In this document: piece by piece, positions 1 through 11,984 of the stretch
Position numbering within the stretch: position 1 is the stretch's first letter
Layout: the number at the start of each line of letters is the position of its first letter
Source: Ceriagrion tenellum
Lineage: Eukaryota; Arthropoda; Insecta; Odonata; Coenagrionidae
Assembly (NCBI GenBank): GCA_963169105.1
Contig: OY720643.1
Location: forward strand, 79,095,696 to 79,159,695
Length of the DNA stretch: 64,000 nucleotides
Reading direction: 5' to 3'
The notes under the pieces: model-generated
The model's database searches: none
What the model saw: the letters and a program-made list of their open reading frames with translations, nothing else
Told to the model about the DNA's origin: nothing
Translations under genes and position numbers: made by a program

Positions 1-1500
1 AAAGTATCTTACCTGAAATGTCGCTGTAAGGTTATAATGTTGATAGATTACCTAATTTATATATATGAGATTCAAATTTACTTATTGTTTCAGGCGTAAA
101 TATCCATTCAATGTCAACGCTGATGTTGCCAAATAATGTTAAATCATCAATATTTAACGGCTATTACGCCAAAAACTCAGCTTTAGGTCTTATTAGTAAA
201 CATTTGAAATTAAAATGTAAGAGTTGAAAACTGATATTTTAGTCATCTGTTAATTAAATTTTTAAACCTGCATAATGATTGCGAAATAGGAAACTTGTAG
301 TTACAAAGGAAATCACTGAATGCAATGATTTTCTGATGTAAACAAAAGCTTTAGAGGAGTTCATATGTTGGCCATTAAGCCTTTCTTATGAATACGTTTT
401 GGTGCCAATGAAGATGTGTGGCGTTTATCTTTAGGTTTAGAGGTCCATAGTGTTTAAACAGGAAGGATTGCAGTTTTACGGATAGAGAAAATGTAAAACT
501 GGCGCTCGAGAAATGTCACGAGGGTGTTTGCTTCTCCACAAAGCAAAAATTGCTTTTACTTTTACAAATTAAAATGCAGATTAGTTGGTGTTTCTGCATT
601 TTCTCATTGTTTGGCTCGAATGCCCTTTGGCTTATGCCGAAAAAAATGCATCAATTTCGGTCCTTGGTTCGAGCTCGTATTAGAGTGCTGTCTGCCCATT
701 TGGCTGCCGATTAGTCGCGCTATCAGATCAACGGTGACCTGGGGTCGTGCAGACAATCACTCATCCGAGTTGATTGTCCCATTCTCCTACCAATCGATGC
801 AGCTAATTAATCTCTAACGCCCCCATGAACCCTCGGACTGTCCTAATTGGCTGACTTCCTTCAGGAATTCCAAGGGGCACAATTGGGCAGCCTGAGCCTC
901 AATGTGGAACCAGTACTGTCATGATTTGTTGCCATATGATAAGCTATTTTTTTATTCAACTTAAGTCAGTAAGGCCACTTGTAAAAGGATAAACAACAAA
1001 CTGAATAGTATAATATGAACCAAATATTTTTTGTATGTTCAAATTTAATGTTTCCAATGGCAAAAAACTTTCAAATAAAAAAAACCTCCATTATCCCATC
1101 ATTTTTCTATTATTGGTCGTAATATTGCGAAATTAGAATTCAAAGCCAGTAGTTTTGAATGTCATTCTTTCCACAGCATACCCTCTTAACTCGAATGTCA
1201 TTCTTTCCGCGACATAATCTTTAAGCTGCTCAACGGATACATAAACGATTTTCGCTGAACTGGCATGATAATTTATTATCTAGTTTGTTATAAGGCTACA
1301 CAAACTGCTGAACGAAACGCAAACAATTTTTCACAAAAGTGTAAAATAATTATTATTTGGTTAGTAATGAGGCCATATAAAGGTAATATTAGGTGAAAAA
1401 TGTCAAGTAAAGTTCGTACTTTAGTATGGCTAGATTGGTGAATGGGTGCTGCACAACATATACTACTGACTTACATCGCGAAAAGGGGAAGATTGCAAAC
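1..1500. other. Unassigned non-coding sequence
   Basis: AT-rich sequence with a GC-richer patch around 600-900. A 97-codon open frame at 524-817 (+) has no recognisable domain and no homologous shape, so I do not call it a gene. The only repeat seen is a two-copy tandem: a 16-base unit beginning GAATGTCATTC occurs at 1157-1172 and again at 1193-1208, a period of 36 bases. Confidence 0.5.
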
Positions 1501-1527
1501 TCGATGGCTTCCGCAAAGTCTTTCAGA

Positions 1528-1678
1528 TGGCAGTAATGGCTTTTCGGGCTCTCTTCCACGTATTTTCATTGTCTTAGACGATAGTTTCGACATCATTGCA
1601 GCTGTTTTCTTCAGGTCAGATACTACCTTTCTGACAATGGAACTACGCGGAAGAGAGCCCAAAATGCCTTGACTGCCA
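1528..1678 (-). repeat. Fold-back element with CTGAAGA/CGAAAC module (module 1)
   Basis: The arms 1528-1573 and 1633-1678 are inverted copies of each other. Both carry GGGCTCTCTTCC on one strand and its complement on the other, and both end in a TGGCAGT-type terminus. On the minus strand the spacer reads CTGAAGA (1609-1615), about 18 nt, then CGAAAC (1584-1589). A 6-bp hairpin (GTCAGA/TCTGAC) lies directly before CTGAAGA. Both strands have open frames across the element (for example 1471-1662 minus); the symmetry of the repeat explains them and I do not consider them coding. No clear target-site duplication is seen. Confidence 0.7.
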
Positions 1679-1707
1679 AGAGAAGGTCGCGTTTGTACTT
1701 TGATTGA

Positions 1708-1739
1708 GGGGATTGAGGGGAGGGGAGGTAATTTAGGGG
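1708..1739 (+). other. Potential G-quadruplex
   Basis: Four GGGG runs lie within 32 bases (1708, 1717, 1722 and 1736), separated by loops of 5, 1 and 10 bases. This meets the usual intramolecular G4 pattern if a long third loop is allowed. Whether it has any role is unknown. Confidence 0.45.
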
Positions 1740-1744
1740 ATTAA

Positions 1745-2750
1745 AAAAGGCGTAAAAGGCTGTGGCTACACCCATGTTGAGAAAGAAACATTCACAGCAG
1801 GAACAAAGGAACTCATAGTAAAATGGGCGCTATTTCTAAATATCCTCCACGAATTATATAGCGCAAAGTTGGGTGGAGGATTAAAACATAAAAATGAGAA
1901 ACAGAGAATTGATTGATTTGGAGTTCTTTAGGGAGTGTCAAAAATTTAATGCTGGTATTTAATGTTTTATGTCATTATCGAAACCATAGCCATACGTTAC
2001 TACCAATTTAAGTAATTCTTCACCATTTTTTATTTTCAATACCAATAACTTAGACATCAATAACTGCAAATCTTAGTCAACAGCTAATCTTGAGAAAATT
2101 CCGAAGTGACGTGCAGGAAGTCTCTTCTGTCTGACCATCAGGTAAATGTCGCGCCGTAGAGGCGTGTGACAGGATTTATTAGCGCACGATACATGGACTG
2201 AGAGGGAATAAGGGAAAGATATAGGTTGTTATAATTCAACGATGTCACTCATGCTAGTGTCATTGAAGTATTTCTACCAAGGGTGCGAGAAAGCGTTCCA
2301 ACTGGTGCAATTTAACATTCGTGTTTTGTTTTTATTTAGATTGCTATTTGGAGGTATTATAACCCTCTATTACTAATGAAATATTTTTTACATATGTTTA
2401 ATTTCTGTTTTTATAGTTGTCAAAATTGACCATGAAAATTTTTTGTAACCTTAACTTTAATTTTTCCATGAAATAATACTAAGAAATCTGAGGAAATGGG
2501 AAATCTTTTGAGGGATGTACGGCATAAAAAAAGGTTGCAAATTACTGTTGTAGTAGGTAGTTGATAAAAATCAACGCTCCGGCGATTGTTAGAGCAAAAT
2601 TCATTTCAGCAAACTTTCACACAGATTTACTCATGGGATGTGATTTTGCAAAATAGGGAAATAGAGCAGTAATAGCAGTCACATGATTCTCGTAAAAATA
2701 ATTAACTTTTTTTCACTCGATCGAGTTCCAGTCCAAAATACTTTGGATAA
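1745..2750. other. Unassigned AT-rich sequence
   Basis: No open frame of note, no RNA gene and no recognisable repeat is seen here. Confidence 0.5.
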
Positions 2751-2754
2751 AACT

Positions 2755-2960
2755 ACTCTGCATCTACATATACTTAATAACCGGCGAAAAACCCAATGGC
2801 TGTGTTTCAGGGGGTAAGTTATCACCAAAATGTATATCACTGCACCCTAATAAAGTTTATGTAAATACAACTTCTGATAAATTAGATTTAATCTGCTATA
2901 ACAATGTCAGGAGGCGAAAGTTCAAAAATATGCGCTACACTTCAAGCAGGTAACCGATGT
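2755..2960 (-). mobile_element. LINE-C 3' end fragment
   Basis: Read on the minus strand, this ends in a degenerate version of the LINE-C terminus: a GTAGATG-type tail preceded by GCC..GG and a conserved GGTGATAACTTACCC-like block. The same layout (tail, TGGCTCGC-like block, GTGTG, GGTGAT block) is seen at 7185, 32820 and 62810. It is untranslated 3' sequence with no coding capacity and is heavily diverged. It may belong to the same original insertion as the coding fragment at 3835-4690, split by later insertions, but that is inference. Confidence 0.55.
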
Positions 2961-3611
2961 TAGACAGTTTCTATTAATCCGTTTAGGTATAACTACACAA
3001 ATTAACAGGGAATTAACAGTGAGTCGCTAACATGCACTGCATGCTTTTAGCACTAGTTAGCAGATATGGATACCAGAATTTGTAGGTAATTAACTAAATA
3101 GTGAAGACTACCCTCGTTTATATATTTACCCTCACTCATATACTTATTTAGCCATTAAAGAGGCGGAACCCTTAAAATCGCAGATTTTAATTTGACTTTA
3201 TAATGATCTTTTTAGATGTAAAATGTGTTTTCATGTCACAAAAACGTAATACTCACTTATTCCTATACCTATCCTTTCAGCTGATGTCATCCTAAAGTTT
3301 CGCTACTTCTCGTATACACATTTATTTCCTCCATTGCTCTCCTTTCCTTCTACGGCTACTTATATTGGGGAGCCGGTGTTTGGTTCTAACATCAACGGAT
3401 GATAATGCGTAAGTATTGAAACCCGGGTTTAGTAGTTTATAGATTCTTCAGCCTAAAGGAGAAATGCCTGAACTATAGCGGTTTTAGGAAAAGTCATCGT
3501 GTAGGGGATACGCATACCCATAATTATCAGCATAATATATCCGAGGTCTTATGGTACACCAAACAATATTTTTATTGAAAAAAATCTAATCATTTTAATC
3601 TCTAAAGAAAA

Positions 3612-3832
3612 GCTATTAAAGATTCAGATGAGGAAAACCAGATGGATTGGACATACTCTGATGAACAATTAATAAAAGCTCTTTGATTAATTGAAGAACA
3701 TAATTTATGGTAAAATAGTGGAAAAGGTCCCCAAAGGGTGACGCAGGAATATAATTAGAATATAGTATATAACATAGGAAGAGCTTCCAGGAAGCAAGGG
3801 ATCTAGAACTAGATAGGGCTCTCTTATTTTAT
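3612..3832 (+). mobile_element. LINE-B 3' fragment
   Basis: Contains the family's CCAGATGGATTGGACATAC block, which encodes a TRWIGHT-like peptide, followed by a degenerate AGGAAGAGCTTCCAGGAAGC block. That block matches the end of the copy at 55140-55165, and the remnant of the family's GATAGGG tail follows. The order agrees with the C-terminal end and 3' UTR of the VWSVALYG-type LINE family. Several stops and indels make it non-functional. Its downstream edge abuts a minus-strand LINE-C fragment. Confidence 0.6.
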
Positions 3833-3834
3833 CG

Positions 3835-4690
3835 CTTCTGCCACACCTAAAGATGTAGTATGGCGTCATGATAATAGAAATGTAGTATGGCTCTATGACA
3901 CTCTGAAACCCACCAGTTCTGAGTTTCTCATGCAAACTAAGCCTAGTGTTTAGCCCCTGAGTCTCTAGGGGCTCCCACCTTAATCCCTCTGCAAGTTATG
4001 AGGCACTGCATGTCCGCTCTTAGTGGTTTTTAGCGAAGCGTGCAGCTTTTATTTGTATTATATTAATTTTATGGGTCGAATCTTTATTAACCAGGGTCCC
4101 AAATGCTCGCGGCGTATTTGAGGTGTGGTCTAACCAGAGTGAAGTAGCATCTCTCTTTGACTTTTTCATCTGAGGACCTTCCTATTATACGCTTAGCAAA
4201 ACCTAGTTTCTTTAATGCTATGAATTTTGTGTTTTCCCCGCGGTAGATCTGAATATAAGGCAATTCCAAAATATTTTACTGTGACTGAAGATTTTATGTT
4301 TACTCTACCCACAGTACAGGCATGGTATTTGAGTGGTAACTTTTGTAGGAAGTGAATTGTGGTGCATTCACTAAGATTTAATTCTAGCCTCAACTCCTGG
4401 TACCACGAATGAACGTTGTTAAGGTCCGATGACAGAACTTCGAAGTCAGCGTATTCGCTTATTTCGCGGTAGATTGCTGTATTGTCTGCAATTATCTTAA
4501 TTTACTATTAACTTGAGAACTTAGGCCATTTATATACATAATGAATAAAAGAGGTCCGATCACGCTTCCTTGAGGAAAAACCGATGTGACTCCAATCATG
4601 TTTGAGCTAAAACCATCAATAACTACTTTTTGTTTTCGATCGCTGAGGATGTCTCATATCCAATTCACTATTTATTTGTTAAAAAATTAT
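3835..4690 (-). mobile_element. LINE-C reverse transcriptase fragment (Jockey/CR1-like)
   Basis: The minus strand encodes, from the high-coordinate end, a QGSVIGPLLFIMYINGL block (about 4530-4590) typical of the palm of Jockey/CR1-type reverse transcriptases. A degraded active-site region reading ADNTAIYREIS follows. Next comes a thumb/C-terminal region with LNLSECTTIHF, then KRIIGRSSDEKVKERCYF and LVRPHLKYAASIWDPG (4087-4200), and then the remains of the YxxRSDxYD C-terminal block near 3840. Frameshifts and stops break it into several frames, and the catalytic YxDD motif appears to have become ADN. Related copies are at 31625, 32190 and 62154. It is a dead retrotransposon, 5'-truncated as LINEs usually are. 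Confidence 0.85.
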
Positions 4691-4699
4691 TGATTGGTC

Positions 4700-5300
4700 G
4701 TCGTTATTGCATTGTGTTTATCTGTACATTTTCGTATGCGTAAGTGCAGTAAAAGTACTCGATCATTCTGAGAAGTTAAAAATTGAACTCGAGTTATGAG
4801 CATTCTAAATATATCTCGAGAAATTAATCCCTACGTTGGGCTCATGGGTCAACTTTTAAGGAGGAAAAATACTTTAAAGATTGACCATAGCATCAAAACT
4901 GCAACCTACCTAACCAGATAACCTGAACTACCGGTTTTTGTCACTTTGAGGATACACTATGGAGCATCAAGAAAATCATTCATGATGTTGAGAACAAGGT
5001 ACAAGGCGTTTGTTTCTCTCTTCAAAACAGCTGCTTTCCTTTCCTCCAATTGGTCATTTTCTTTGGTATGCAAATTCATCCCGTATATCTATGCACAGTC
5101 TTGTATATACTATATACTTTTATACATTCTTGCGAAATTACCTTCGTACTTAGCTTGCCGCATCACAGTTTGATATGTCGTATGAATGACGAAATTATAA
5201 GCTTTAATCTGATATTTGATATCGAACGAACGCAGAATTAATTAATTTCCTTTGTTCCATTCGATGTCAATTATGAGATAACAGTTTGATAGATTAATAT
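4700..5300. other. Unassigned sequence between LINE fragments
   Basis: Two overlapping short open frames (4946-5173 and 5050-5241, +) give hydrophobic peptides of AT-rich composition with no recognisable motif. Nothing else is supported here. Confidence 0.4.
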
Positions 5301-5955
5301 TGTACATACATTGTTGCCAATCTCGCCGTTCCCTTCCAGGGTAGGCACAGTCACAAAGTTTCACTCATAAATACATATTTGTACTTCGCTTCAATTATTT
5401 CCTCCCAACTGATCTATCCTTGTAAACCTCTTTCGCCTCATTTACCCCCATAAACTGCTTCTTACACGCCTTCCTGTTTTTAAGACTCCTAATATTCCTC
5501 CTCCTAAGACTTTCCTCAACCATATTCAACCACAACTTTCTCGGCTAACCTCTATCTCTCGCATAATTCATTTCAATCTCATATATCTGTTTCATAACTC
5601 GACTCTCATCCATTACCTCAACGTGGCCAAACCAACGAAGCACACCTTTCATATATGTCCATTGCTGGGGCACCTACCCCACACTCATTTATTACCCACT
5701 CATTCCTGACCCTATCCATCCTACTTTTGCCGCAATCAGTCCACAGATGACTCATACCCACGGCGCGGCATTTAGTCTACTCTTATGTCTGTTGTGACAT
5801 ACCCATATTTCACTGCCATACAACAAAGTAGGGAGAAGTACACTTTTCCACACGGCGATTTTCGCTTCCTTAGACAGGCACTCATTCCTTGATATGCTCC
5901 ATATGCTGCCTACCACTTTCCTTCCATTAATATTGTACCGTAACAAACCCACGCC
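5301..5955 (-). mobile_element. LINE-A 3' portion
   Basis: The minus strand encodes the C-terminal part of an endonuclease/reverse-transcriptase-type LINE. At 5752-5952 the frame carries GRKVVGSIWSISRNE, SKEAKIAVWKS, then LLPTLLYGSEIWV and the RHKSRLNA block. Downstream, in broken frame, are the LRWFGHVE-like and GRPR-like blocks and the conserved 3' end CGGCGAGATTGG near 5320-5330, followed by the remains of a short tail. Copies at 12815 (+) and 50590 (-) share the whole layout. Frameshifts near 5760 (an inserted CGGCGCGG-like stretch) and beyond show that it is dead. Confidence 0.88.
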
Positions 5956-5959
5956 ATAT

Positions 5960-7180
5960 TGAGTTGGAAAGCAGGGGAGATGTATTGGGTAGGCAATAAT
6001 AGGCGACTTGGGCCGCAGCCGACGATATCAACTCGAGTGCGGGATGTAAAAAATTAGAAGCCGAGGTGAGGTGTTGTTAAAAGTAGAGAGAAGAAACTCT
6101 CTCGTGCGGAAGAAGTAGACCGACGTGTAAGACTATCTCATGCGATAGAAGGAAACAGAGGAAGAAGGGGCTCTCTCCCTGATAGCTAAAGGGAGTAATG
6201 AGTGTAAGTTATTTAAAAAGTGCAATTGGATTGTGCAGTGACTAGTGAGAAAATTGTGCCCAGGGTATCAGTGTTTGCCAGGAGCCAGGCATACGAGGAC
6301 TCGACGAATATCTTATAGATACAGCCTGACCACCTTCCACAATGGCACGAAATCCAGTTCCTTCTATTGTATAGCCCAATAGGGATAATCATAACTAATT
6401 TAAGGACCTTTTATGTTCACCCAAAGATGAACATAATAATTTAAAACGTGTAATTTAGGCACGGAGAAATGAATTCAATTCGTTCACCAGAGGATTAAAA
6501 GTAAATTCATTTACATATTCAAAGATGTATATTATTCTGTTTATTTTATTTAAGTAATAGAATGCTCAATAATAAGTACAAAGGGTAACTTGTTGAAGTG
6601 TTTTAATTGTAACCATTAGAATTCAGTGCCAGTGTACTATTGAATATGTCATTGAATTTTGGTACAGGGAAATTTTTATGTCGATCCTATGCTTATTTAT
6701 CGACCAGCTGGACCAAGGAGAAATAAAGATGGGAAAGTATTATCAGTGAGGTGAGCAAGTGGAAGGGACTTTATTTGCACAAAAGAATGAAAGGTGGTTT
6801 TAGTTAATGCTTAAAATCAGGAATTTGAATAATATATATTAAGAAAAGACACTACCGTACATTTGGGCGATAACGTGCAGAGCACGCTGTTAAATGTTTC
6901 GTAGGAAAATCAGAAACTAATTTTTGCGGTACAATTTTTTCATTAAGATCATGAATTTATTCTAATTTTCTTCAGTTATTACAAGAAAATGTTATCGTTT
7001 ATTACCGTTCTAATATGTAATTCTCTCACTTACTCCTCGCAAGCACATTCAATATGTCAGAATGAAAATTGTATCGCTTTTAATTTGTGCTTATTTTAAA
7101 GAGTGTTTGCATATCGCAGAATGATGCAGATGCCAACAATGATATAGGTGGACATTGACAATAGCACTATTTGTCGAAGT
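5960..7180. other. Unassigned AT-rich sequence
   Basis: No supported gene or repeat is seen. The first 350 bases are purine-rich (GAAG/AGAGAG runs); the rest is AT-rich and featureless. Confidence 0.45.
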
Positions 7181-7184
7181 TCAA

Positions 7185-7395
7185 TGTCAATAACTACATA
7201 ACACCCAGGAGCCATCTCAAATTTGTGTGGTGGGGGTGATTTATCACCAATATACATTTCATAATATAAAACGTACGTTAATATAGCTTAACCTGATTAT
7301 AAATTGAAAAAATAAACCTGCCAAGACTTGTAATGGGGTAATAATCCTCAAATACAAGCTACACTAAAGGCATGGTACTTTTTACTTACATTTTA
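7185..7395 (-). mobile_element. LINE-C 3' end fragment
   Basis: In plus-strand reading this shows ACTACATAACACCCAGGAGCC, then GTGTGG and GGGGGTGATTTATCACC. This is the complement of the LINE-C 3' end as seen at 62790-62860. It aligns by eye with the fragment at 2755-2960, including downstream AAAGTT/ATAAA and CTACACT blocks. It is non-coding 3' UTR and very diverged. Confidence 0.55.
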
Positions 7396-7569
7396 ACAAC
7401 TAAACAAATTAAAGGACTTCCAAGAATTATCCCGGTGTTCAAGAGTGGGGTAGCATGAACATATTTACCGCCTCCTAGTAGGACCAGATAATAGACAAGG
7501 ATTCAAGTATTGGGGAGTAAATCTTGCCTTGCCTCCTTACCCATAGAAAAACCCGGTAAAAATTCTTTA

Positions 7570-8110
7570 TTCAATTATTGTTCGTTCAATCCTAAGATTG
7601 GATGACTGAAGCCCTTCAACCTTATCTATCTAATGCCAGTTCCCTTACCTCCTGGTATCTTTCCCTATGTACTGTCTTCTTTACAGCATTTGGTCCATGA
7701 ACTTATTCCTAGTTTTCTTCTGCATAATTTTACCTCTATGATGCTTTCAATTATGTTCTTCATAAACCCATTGTGTCTCAGGTTGTGTCCAATCCATCAT
7801 GTTCTTCTTTTCTGCATGGTGTTCCATATGGTCCTTTACTGCTCTTAGGTACACTAAATCATTTCGTATATTGTCCGTCCATTTATCTTCAGCATCCTCA
7901 TCCAGCACCAGGTTTCAAAGGTTTCTATTCTTTTCTGGTCAGCTTTTCCAACGGTCCATGCTTCCGATCCATAGAGTAGCACGCTTTACAGTAAGTTCCT
8001 TACTTACTGTTTCCTAATTTGTAGTCATATCTTCTTTGAGCAGTTTCCTTTTTCCCATGAACTATTCCATAGCTTGGGTTATTCTTCGCTTGATTTTTGT
8101 TGTCCTTAAA
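7570..8110 (-). mobile_element. LINE-B C-terminal and 3' UTR fragment
   Basis: The minus strand carries the LINE-B end in broken frames. From the high-coordinate side there is a YGSEAWTV-like block (near 7950-7990), ETWCWMRMLKINGRTIYEM-like sequence, then KEHDGLDTT and NGFMKNII blocks. The 3' UTR follows, with the terminal AATCTTAGGATTGAAC near 7580-7600. The same order is seen at 54640-55235 on the plus strand and at 31815-32040 on the minus strand. Open frames on the plus strand (7633-8017) are antisense shadows. Several frameshifts are present, so the copy is dead. Confidence 0.85.
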
Positions 8111-8114
8111 CATT

Positions 8115-10200
8115 CTTATTGACAGCAATCAAAATCTAATATTGTTCGCGTGAAAACTGGAATTTTAAGCTAGCTCGTTCTGCACTATATTTCCCTACTT
8201 TTATCTCCATGATATAATCCACCTTAGAGTGTTTTATATTATTATAGGTAATATGATAACGTTGAAATCAAATTAATTGGTTTTGTAACTTACATTAGAG
8301 ATGTTGTCTTCTTTATAATCAAAAGTCTAAAGGCGTTCCCCCTGCAAGTTGTTGCAAAAGTTCAGTGGCACTAACGAGATTATCAAAACGGCTATAATCT
8401 GAACTTGCTGATCTTATCTAATAATAATAATTATTATTATATATTTAATTCCACCGTTTGATACAAAATCAATCAATATATAACTATCATATGTACCAGC
8501 AACCTTCCAAAGTGGATTTAGGTACCCCACATATTTAAAACATTGTTTGGGGGTTACCATCTCAACATCAAAATAGGCAGATGTTTGATACCAATCACTA
8601 CGATAAAAATTCACAGCAAATCAATTTTTTAATAATGTATGTGTACATGCCATCAAGTAAGAAGTTCAGCGACAAAATTATAATATATATGCAAGTAAAT
8701 CAAATAATATTTTGCCACAAAAATCTATACAACAATACTTTACATCTGTATACGCAAAAGTCATATATTACATACACTTTCCCTTGCTATATAAATAGAT
8801 TTTCAATGTTTGGTTTACAAATAACCATTATTTGCTGTTTCGTGAAAAAGTAGTTATAGTTGCACAAGTTCTCAATTCAACAGGTAGAAAACGGAACAGT
8901 TTAGGGACACGGTACTTGTAAGACTGTTCAAAATTCGCTTATTGGGTTTTGGAGTACTGATGCAAAATTTCTTCTTTCTTTGCTGACATATTCACTCGGC
9001 TCTATTCTGTTCTCCCAATATTATAAAAGACTTTTTAAGACCTAATAAAATTTTTTTAATGGATCCAATGGCGTTCTAACTCGTTTTCTTAGCCTAAATC
9101 ATAAGAGTATTCTGTGAGCGTATTCCAAGCAGGGTCCAGCGGGGAGAAGTCTCAGATCTTCCTTAATTTATTGTCACACCTACAAAATACTCTTTTAACA
9201 AATCCGAATTTTCGATTAGCTTGACCGATTATCTTCCGAATATGCTGAGTCCCGTTATATAGCTATCGAAGAGATGCGTTAAGTTGCAGTTGGTGTGGAG
9301 CGAAAAAGGTAAAAATTATGCCCATATGCCCCATCGTTTGAAGGCCAAATGAAAGAGGGAAAGAGATATCCCCTCCTTAAGAAAACACAAAAAGATGAAT
9401 TATGAATAAAACTCTGGGGAACGAAGCAGGTTTCGCCCGATATCGCTATCGTAAACATCGAGCCAAAATGCCTTGAAATGATTCATTCATTGAAATGGAA
9501 GGAGGATGGAACCGAGGCGAAAAAATTATAAGCAAGGAAAGAATAGCTTCTATAAACATCTTCCCTTATCCTATACAACCACTACGAAAGTTTACCCCTG
9601 CTAGTGTTCAACCCACTAACTTCCTGTTTGATTTTTTCCATTCTGCTTCGGCTCGTCCTTGTCTAATCACTCCATCTACATCTATTAATGATACTGAGTA
9701 ATAACAAACTTTTTCAGGAAATAGATTGTATTTTTTAACTAATGCTTTATAAAGTAACTACTTTTCATTTTTCAACTACCTGTTATGAATACAAACTTAA
9801 TAAATTATGTGTTTTTTTTAGTATTCCCACATCACCTGGAATGTATCTTAGCCAAATGCTTGCGTATCGCTTATTTGTCTTCTGGAATGTTTTCGTGCTC
9901 GCTAAGCCTTTATTTGAGCGGATGATCGGATCTTGGAACGGATCAGTCCCTGAACAAGAGCAACAATCGAGGAGAAGTATTCCTTCGTGGAAAGATAGGC
10001 GCCGAAATAGATGATTCATTACTCGAATATAAACGCATAGTTGATTAATTAGAGTTGGTATTGATGGACTACTGTATTGTCAGCGGAAGTGGGTCTATGA
10101 GCACAATTTCAGAACTCTACGTCCTTGGAAAGTGGGTTGAATTTAAATTGCAAGATTTTATCCAGACGAACAGGTATAACTCGATAATATCTTTTAAAAA
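8115..10200. other. Unassigned sequence
   Basis: AT-rich with no supported gene. It includes a short ATA/TAT palindromic trinucleotide stretch at 8419-8442. Short open frames at 8581-8853, 9495-9701, 9742-10014 and 9783-10019 show no motif. The last two overlap on opposite strands, which argues against coding. Confidence 0.4.
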
Positions 10201-10204
10201 CCTT

Positions 10205-10325
10205 GCTGGCCACTACAATGATGTGTGGCAAGGGGTGATCTCTCACCAGGCATACAGCACTCATACCGGTCCAAATCTGCATCCACACATTTTGCAGGCC
10301 AGACGCAATCAGGAGAACAATTTGC
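10205..10325 (+). repeat. Diverged interspersed repeat, copy 1 (partner at 52921)
   Basis: Shares a collinear series of blocks with 52921-53050: GCCAC, GTGTG, AGGGTGAT-like, CAGGCA, CAGCACTCAT, then GCAGGCCA and CAGGA.AACAAT. By eye the two are roughly two-thirds identical and run in the same orientation. The identity of the family is not known to me. A 95-codon frame over this copy is not conserved in the partner. Confidence 0.5.
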
Positions 10326-10670
10326 GGATAAACTGGAACTAGGAGAGTTTAAGTTTAGCGTAGACAAAATCTTTCATTTCCAGGAATGAACACCAAGAGT
10401 TAAGTTCCTGGAATTATTGTAGCCTGAAACGCAATGCTCATTGTTCAATTTCATAATATAGTAACACGTTTTTGATTCTATTAGGCAATTTTTTGGATAT
10501 TAAAATTGATGTTGGAAAAAAGTTCGGACAATTTCATCGTTTGCATGAAATAAATATAAATCTTAGTGACCACCAGTTCCTGATAGCTTTCTTGTAACTT
10601 CCGCCTGAAAGCAAATATATATTTTGAGTCAAAATTTTCAATACACACACATAATTATTATTCCTTACAA

Positions 10671-10800
10671 CCGGTTTCAACGAAAATATGTCACCATCAG
10701 GTAACTGGTGATAGAGACCGGGGGATTTTGGGCTCATTCCTTGTTGATCTATCATTGTGGATGACAGATTCGCCGGCGTTCCAGCTGGCATCTTCAGGTC
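10671..10800 (-). repeat. Two CTGANGA-type modules without long arms (module 2)
   Basis: On the minus strand, CTGATGG (10694-10700) is followed about 15 nt later by TGAAACCGG (10671-10679). Some 95 bases away, CTGAAGA (10791-10797) is followed by TGCCAGC, the loop TGGAAC, GCCGGC and GAATC. The second can fold as a GCC.GC/GC.GGC hairpin between CTGAAGA and GAA. It matches the modules at 42767 and 55290, which share the GCTGGAA loop. No long inverted arms are evident here. Confidence 0.55.
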
Positions 10801-11769
10801 TGATATAAGCCTGCAAAGTTTTTTGTCTTATACCGAGCTCTTGAGTTGATTTTTAATCGCCGAGGAAGCCTCAGTAGCTACCGACTGATGAAATATTATC
10901 AGTGAAACATCCCACATAAAAATTCTACCAGAAGTTTACACAAAAATAGTTACCATTCTGATAAATATTCACATAAAATTATTTGTTTGCATTGGAACAG
11001 TGTGTTTCCCTCAGTACTGGCTTCAATTGACGAGGATTTGGGGACAAATACCAGTCTTGGAGATTTCTTAATGGAACCCAGATTCTTGACGTAAACTGCG
11101 GATAGATTTTTTAAAGTCTCTAATGTAGTTTTTAGAAGGTTCAAGAACAACTTTGACTTGCCTTTTTTATGGCGCGGACAGCAATTGACAGAGGTATAAT
11201 TATTCAAACCTATCATGCAGATGTTTTGCCCGACTGATGTAAAAATCTTTTAAATTTAAGACACCGTAACTTTCCTTTTCGGACCTTAAAAATTACGGCA
11301 GTTATTCTTGGGACACTTAGGTATTTTATGATCATTTTAAAGACTGTATGTGTCTTATATTAAAAGATAAAACTTCATACGAGCACGCTGATATTCCCTT
11401 AAGCTTGATGTTTACTTCCATAAATGAAGAAAGAAGAATAGAAGGAAAATCGGTGACACCAGCAGCTTTATGCTGCAAAGAGGTCCAAACCGACGGACGG
11501 AATTGTACATTGAAGTTATCTCCACAAACTTTTAGGAATTAACCGCAGTATTTATGAAAAATCTACGTGTGATGTCAATTTTTATTCTTCATATTATATA
11601 ATAACGTTCTCTTCGGCGAATAACATTGTGTTGAAGTACCCCGAGGGTCCTTTAAGTTTACGCTCGGAACTGTATGGTCTTACTTCCATTTTCTTTGTAC
11701 TATATAGATATTAAATAATGTTGGCGACATACCGAAACCTGAACACTCTTGATTGTGAGGATATAGAGT

Positions 11770-11980
11770 TTTGTGGAATATAAGGTTTGTTATAATGATA
11801 ACACTTAACATTGTTATCCCACATATCTCTATTTTCTTCGACCCTGGTTTCGACGTTCGACGTCATCTTCAGGTGACGAAGGAGATGACGTCGAATATCG
11901 AAATAGGTCGTAGAAAATAAAGATATGTGTAATAGCTGAGATAAGTGTTATCATTATAATGTTTACAGATTCCACAAAGT
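11770..11980. repeat. Long inverted repeat (fold-back) with CTGAAGA/CGAAAC centre (module 3)
   Basis: Arms of roughly 98 bases (11770-11868 and 11883-11980) are inverted copies, beginning TTTGTGGAAT on the left and ending ATTCCACAAA on the right. Both contain ATAATGATAACACTTA on one strand and its complement on the other. Only about 14 bases separate them. On the minus strand the centre reads CTGAAGA, a GACGTC..CGTC hairpin, and CGAAACC (11847-11872). The transcript would form a very long hairpin. Arm identity is roughly 80 percent by eye. Confidence 0.8.
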
Positions 11981-11984
11981 TATG

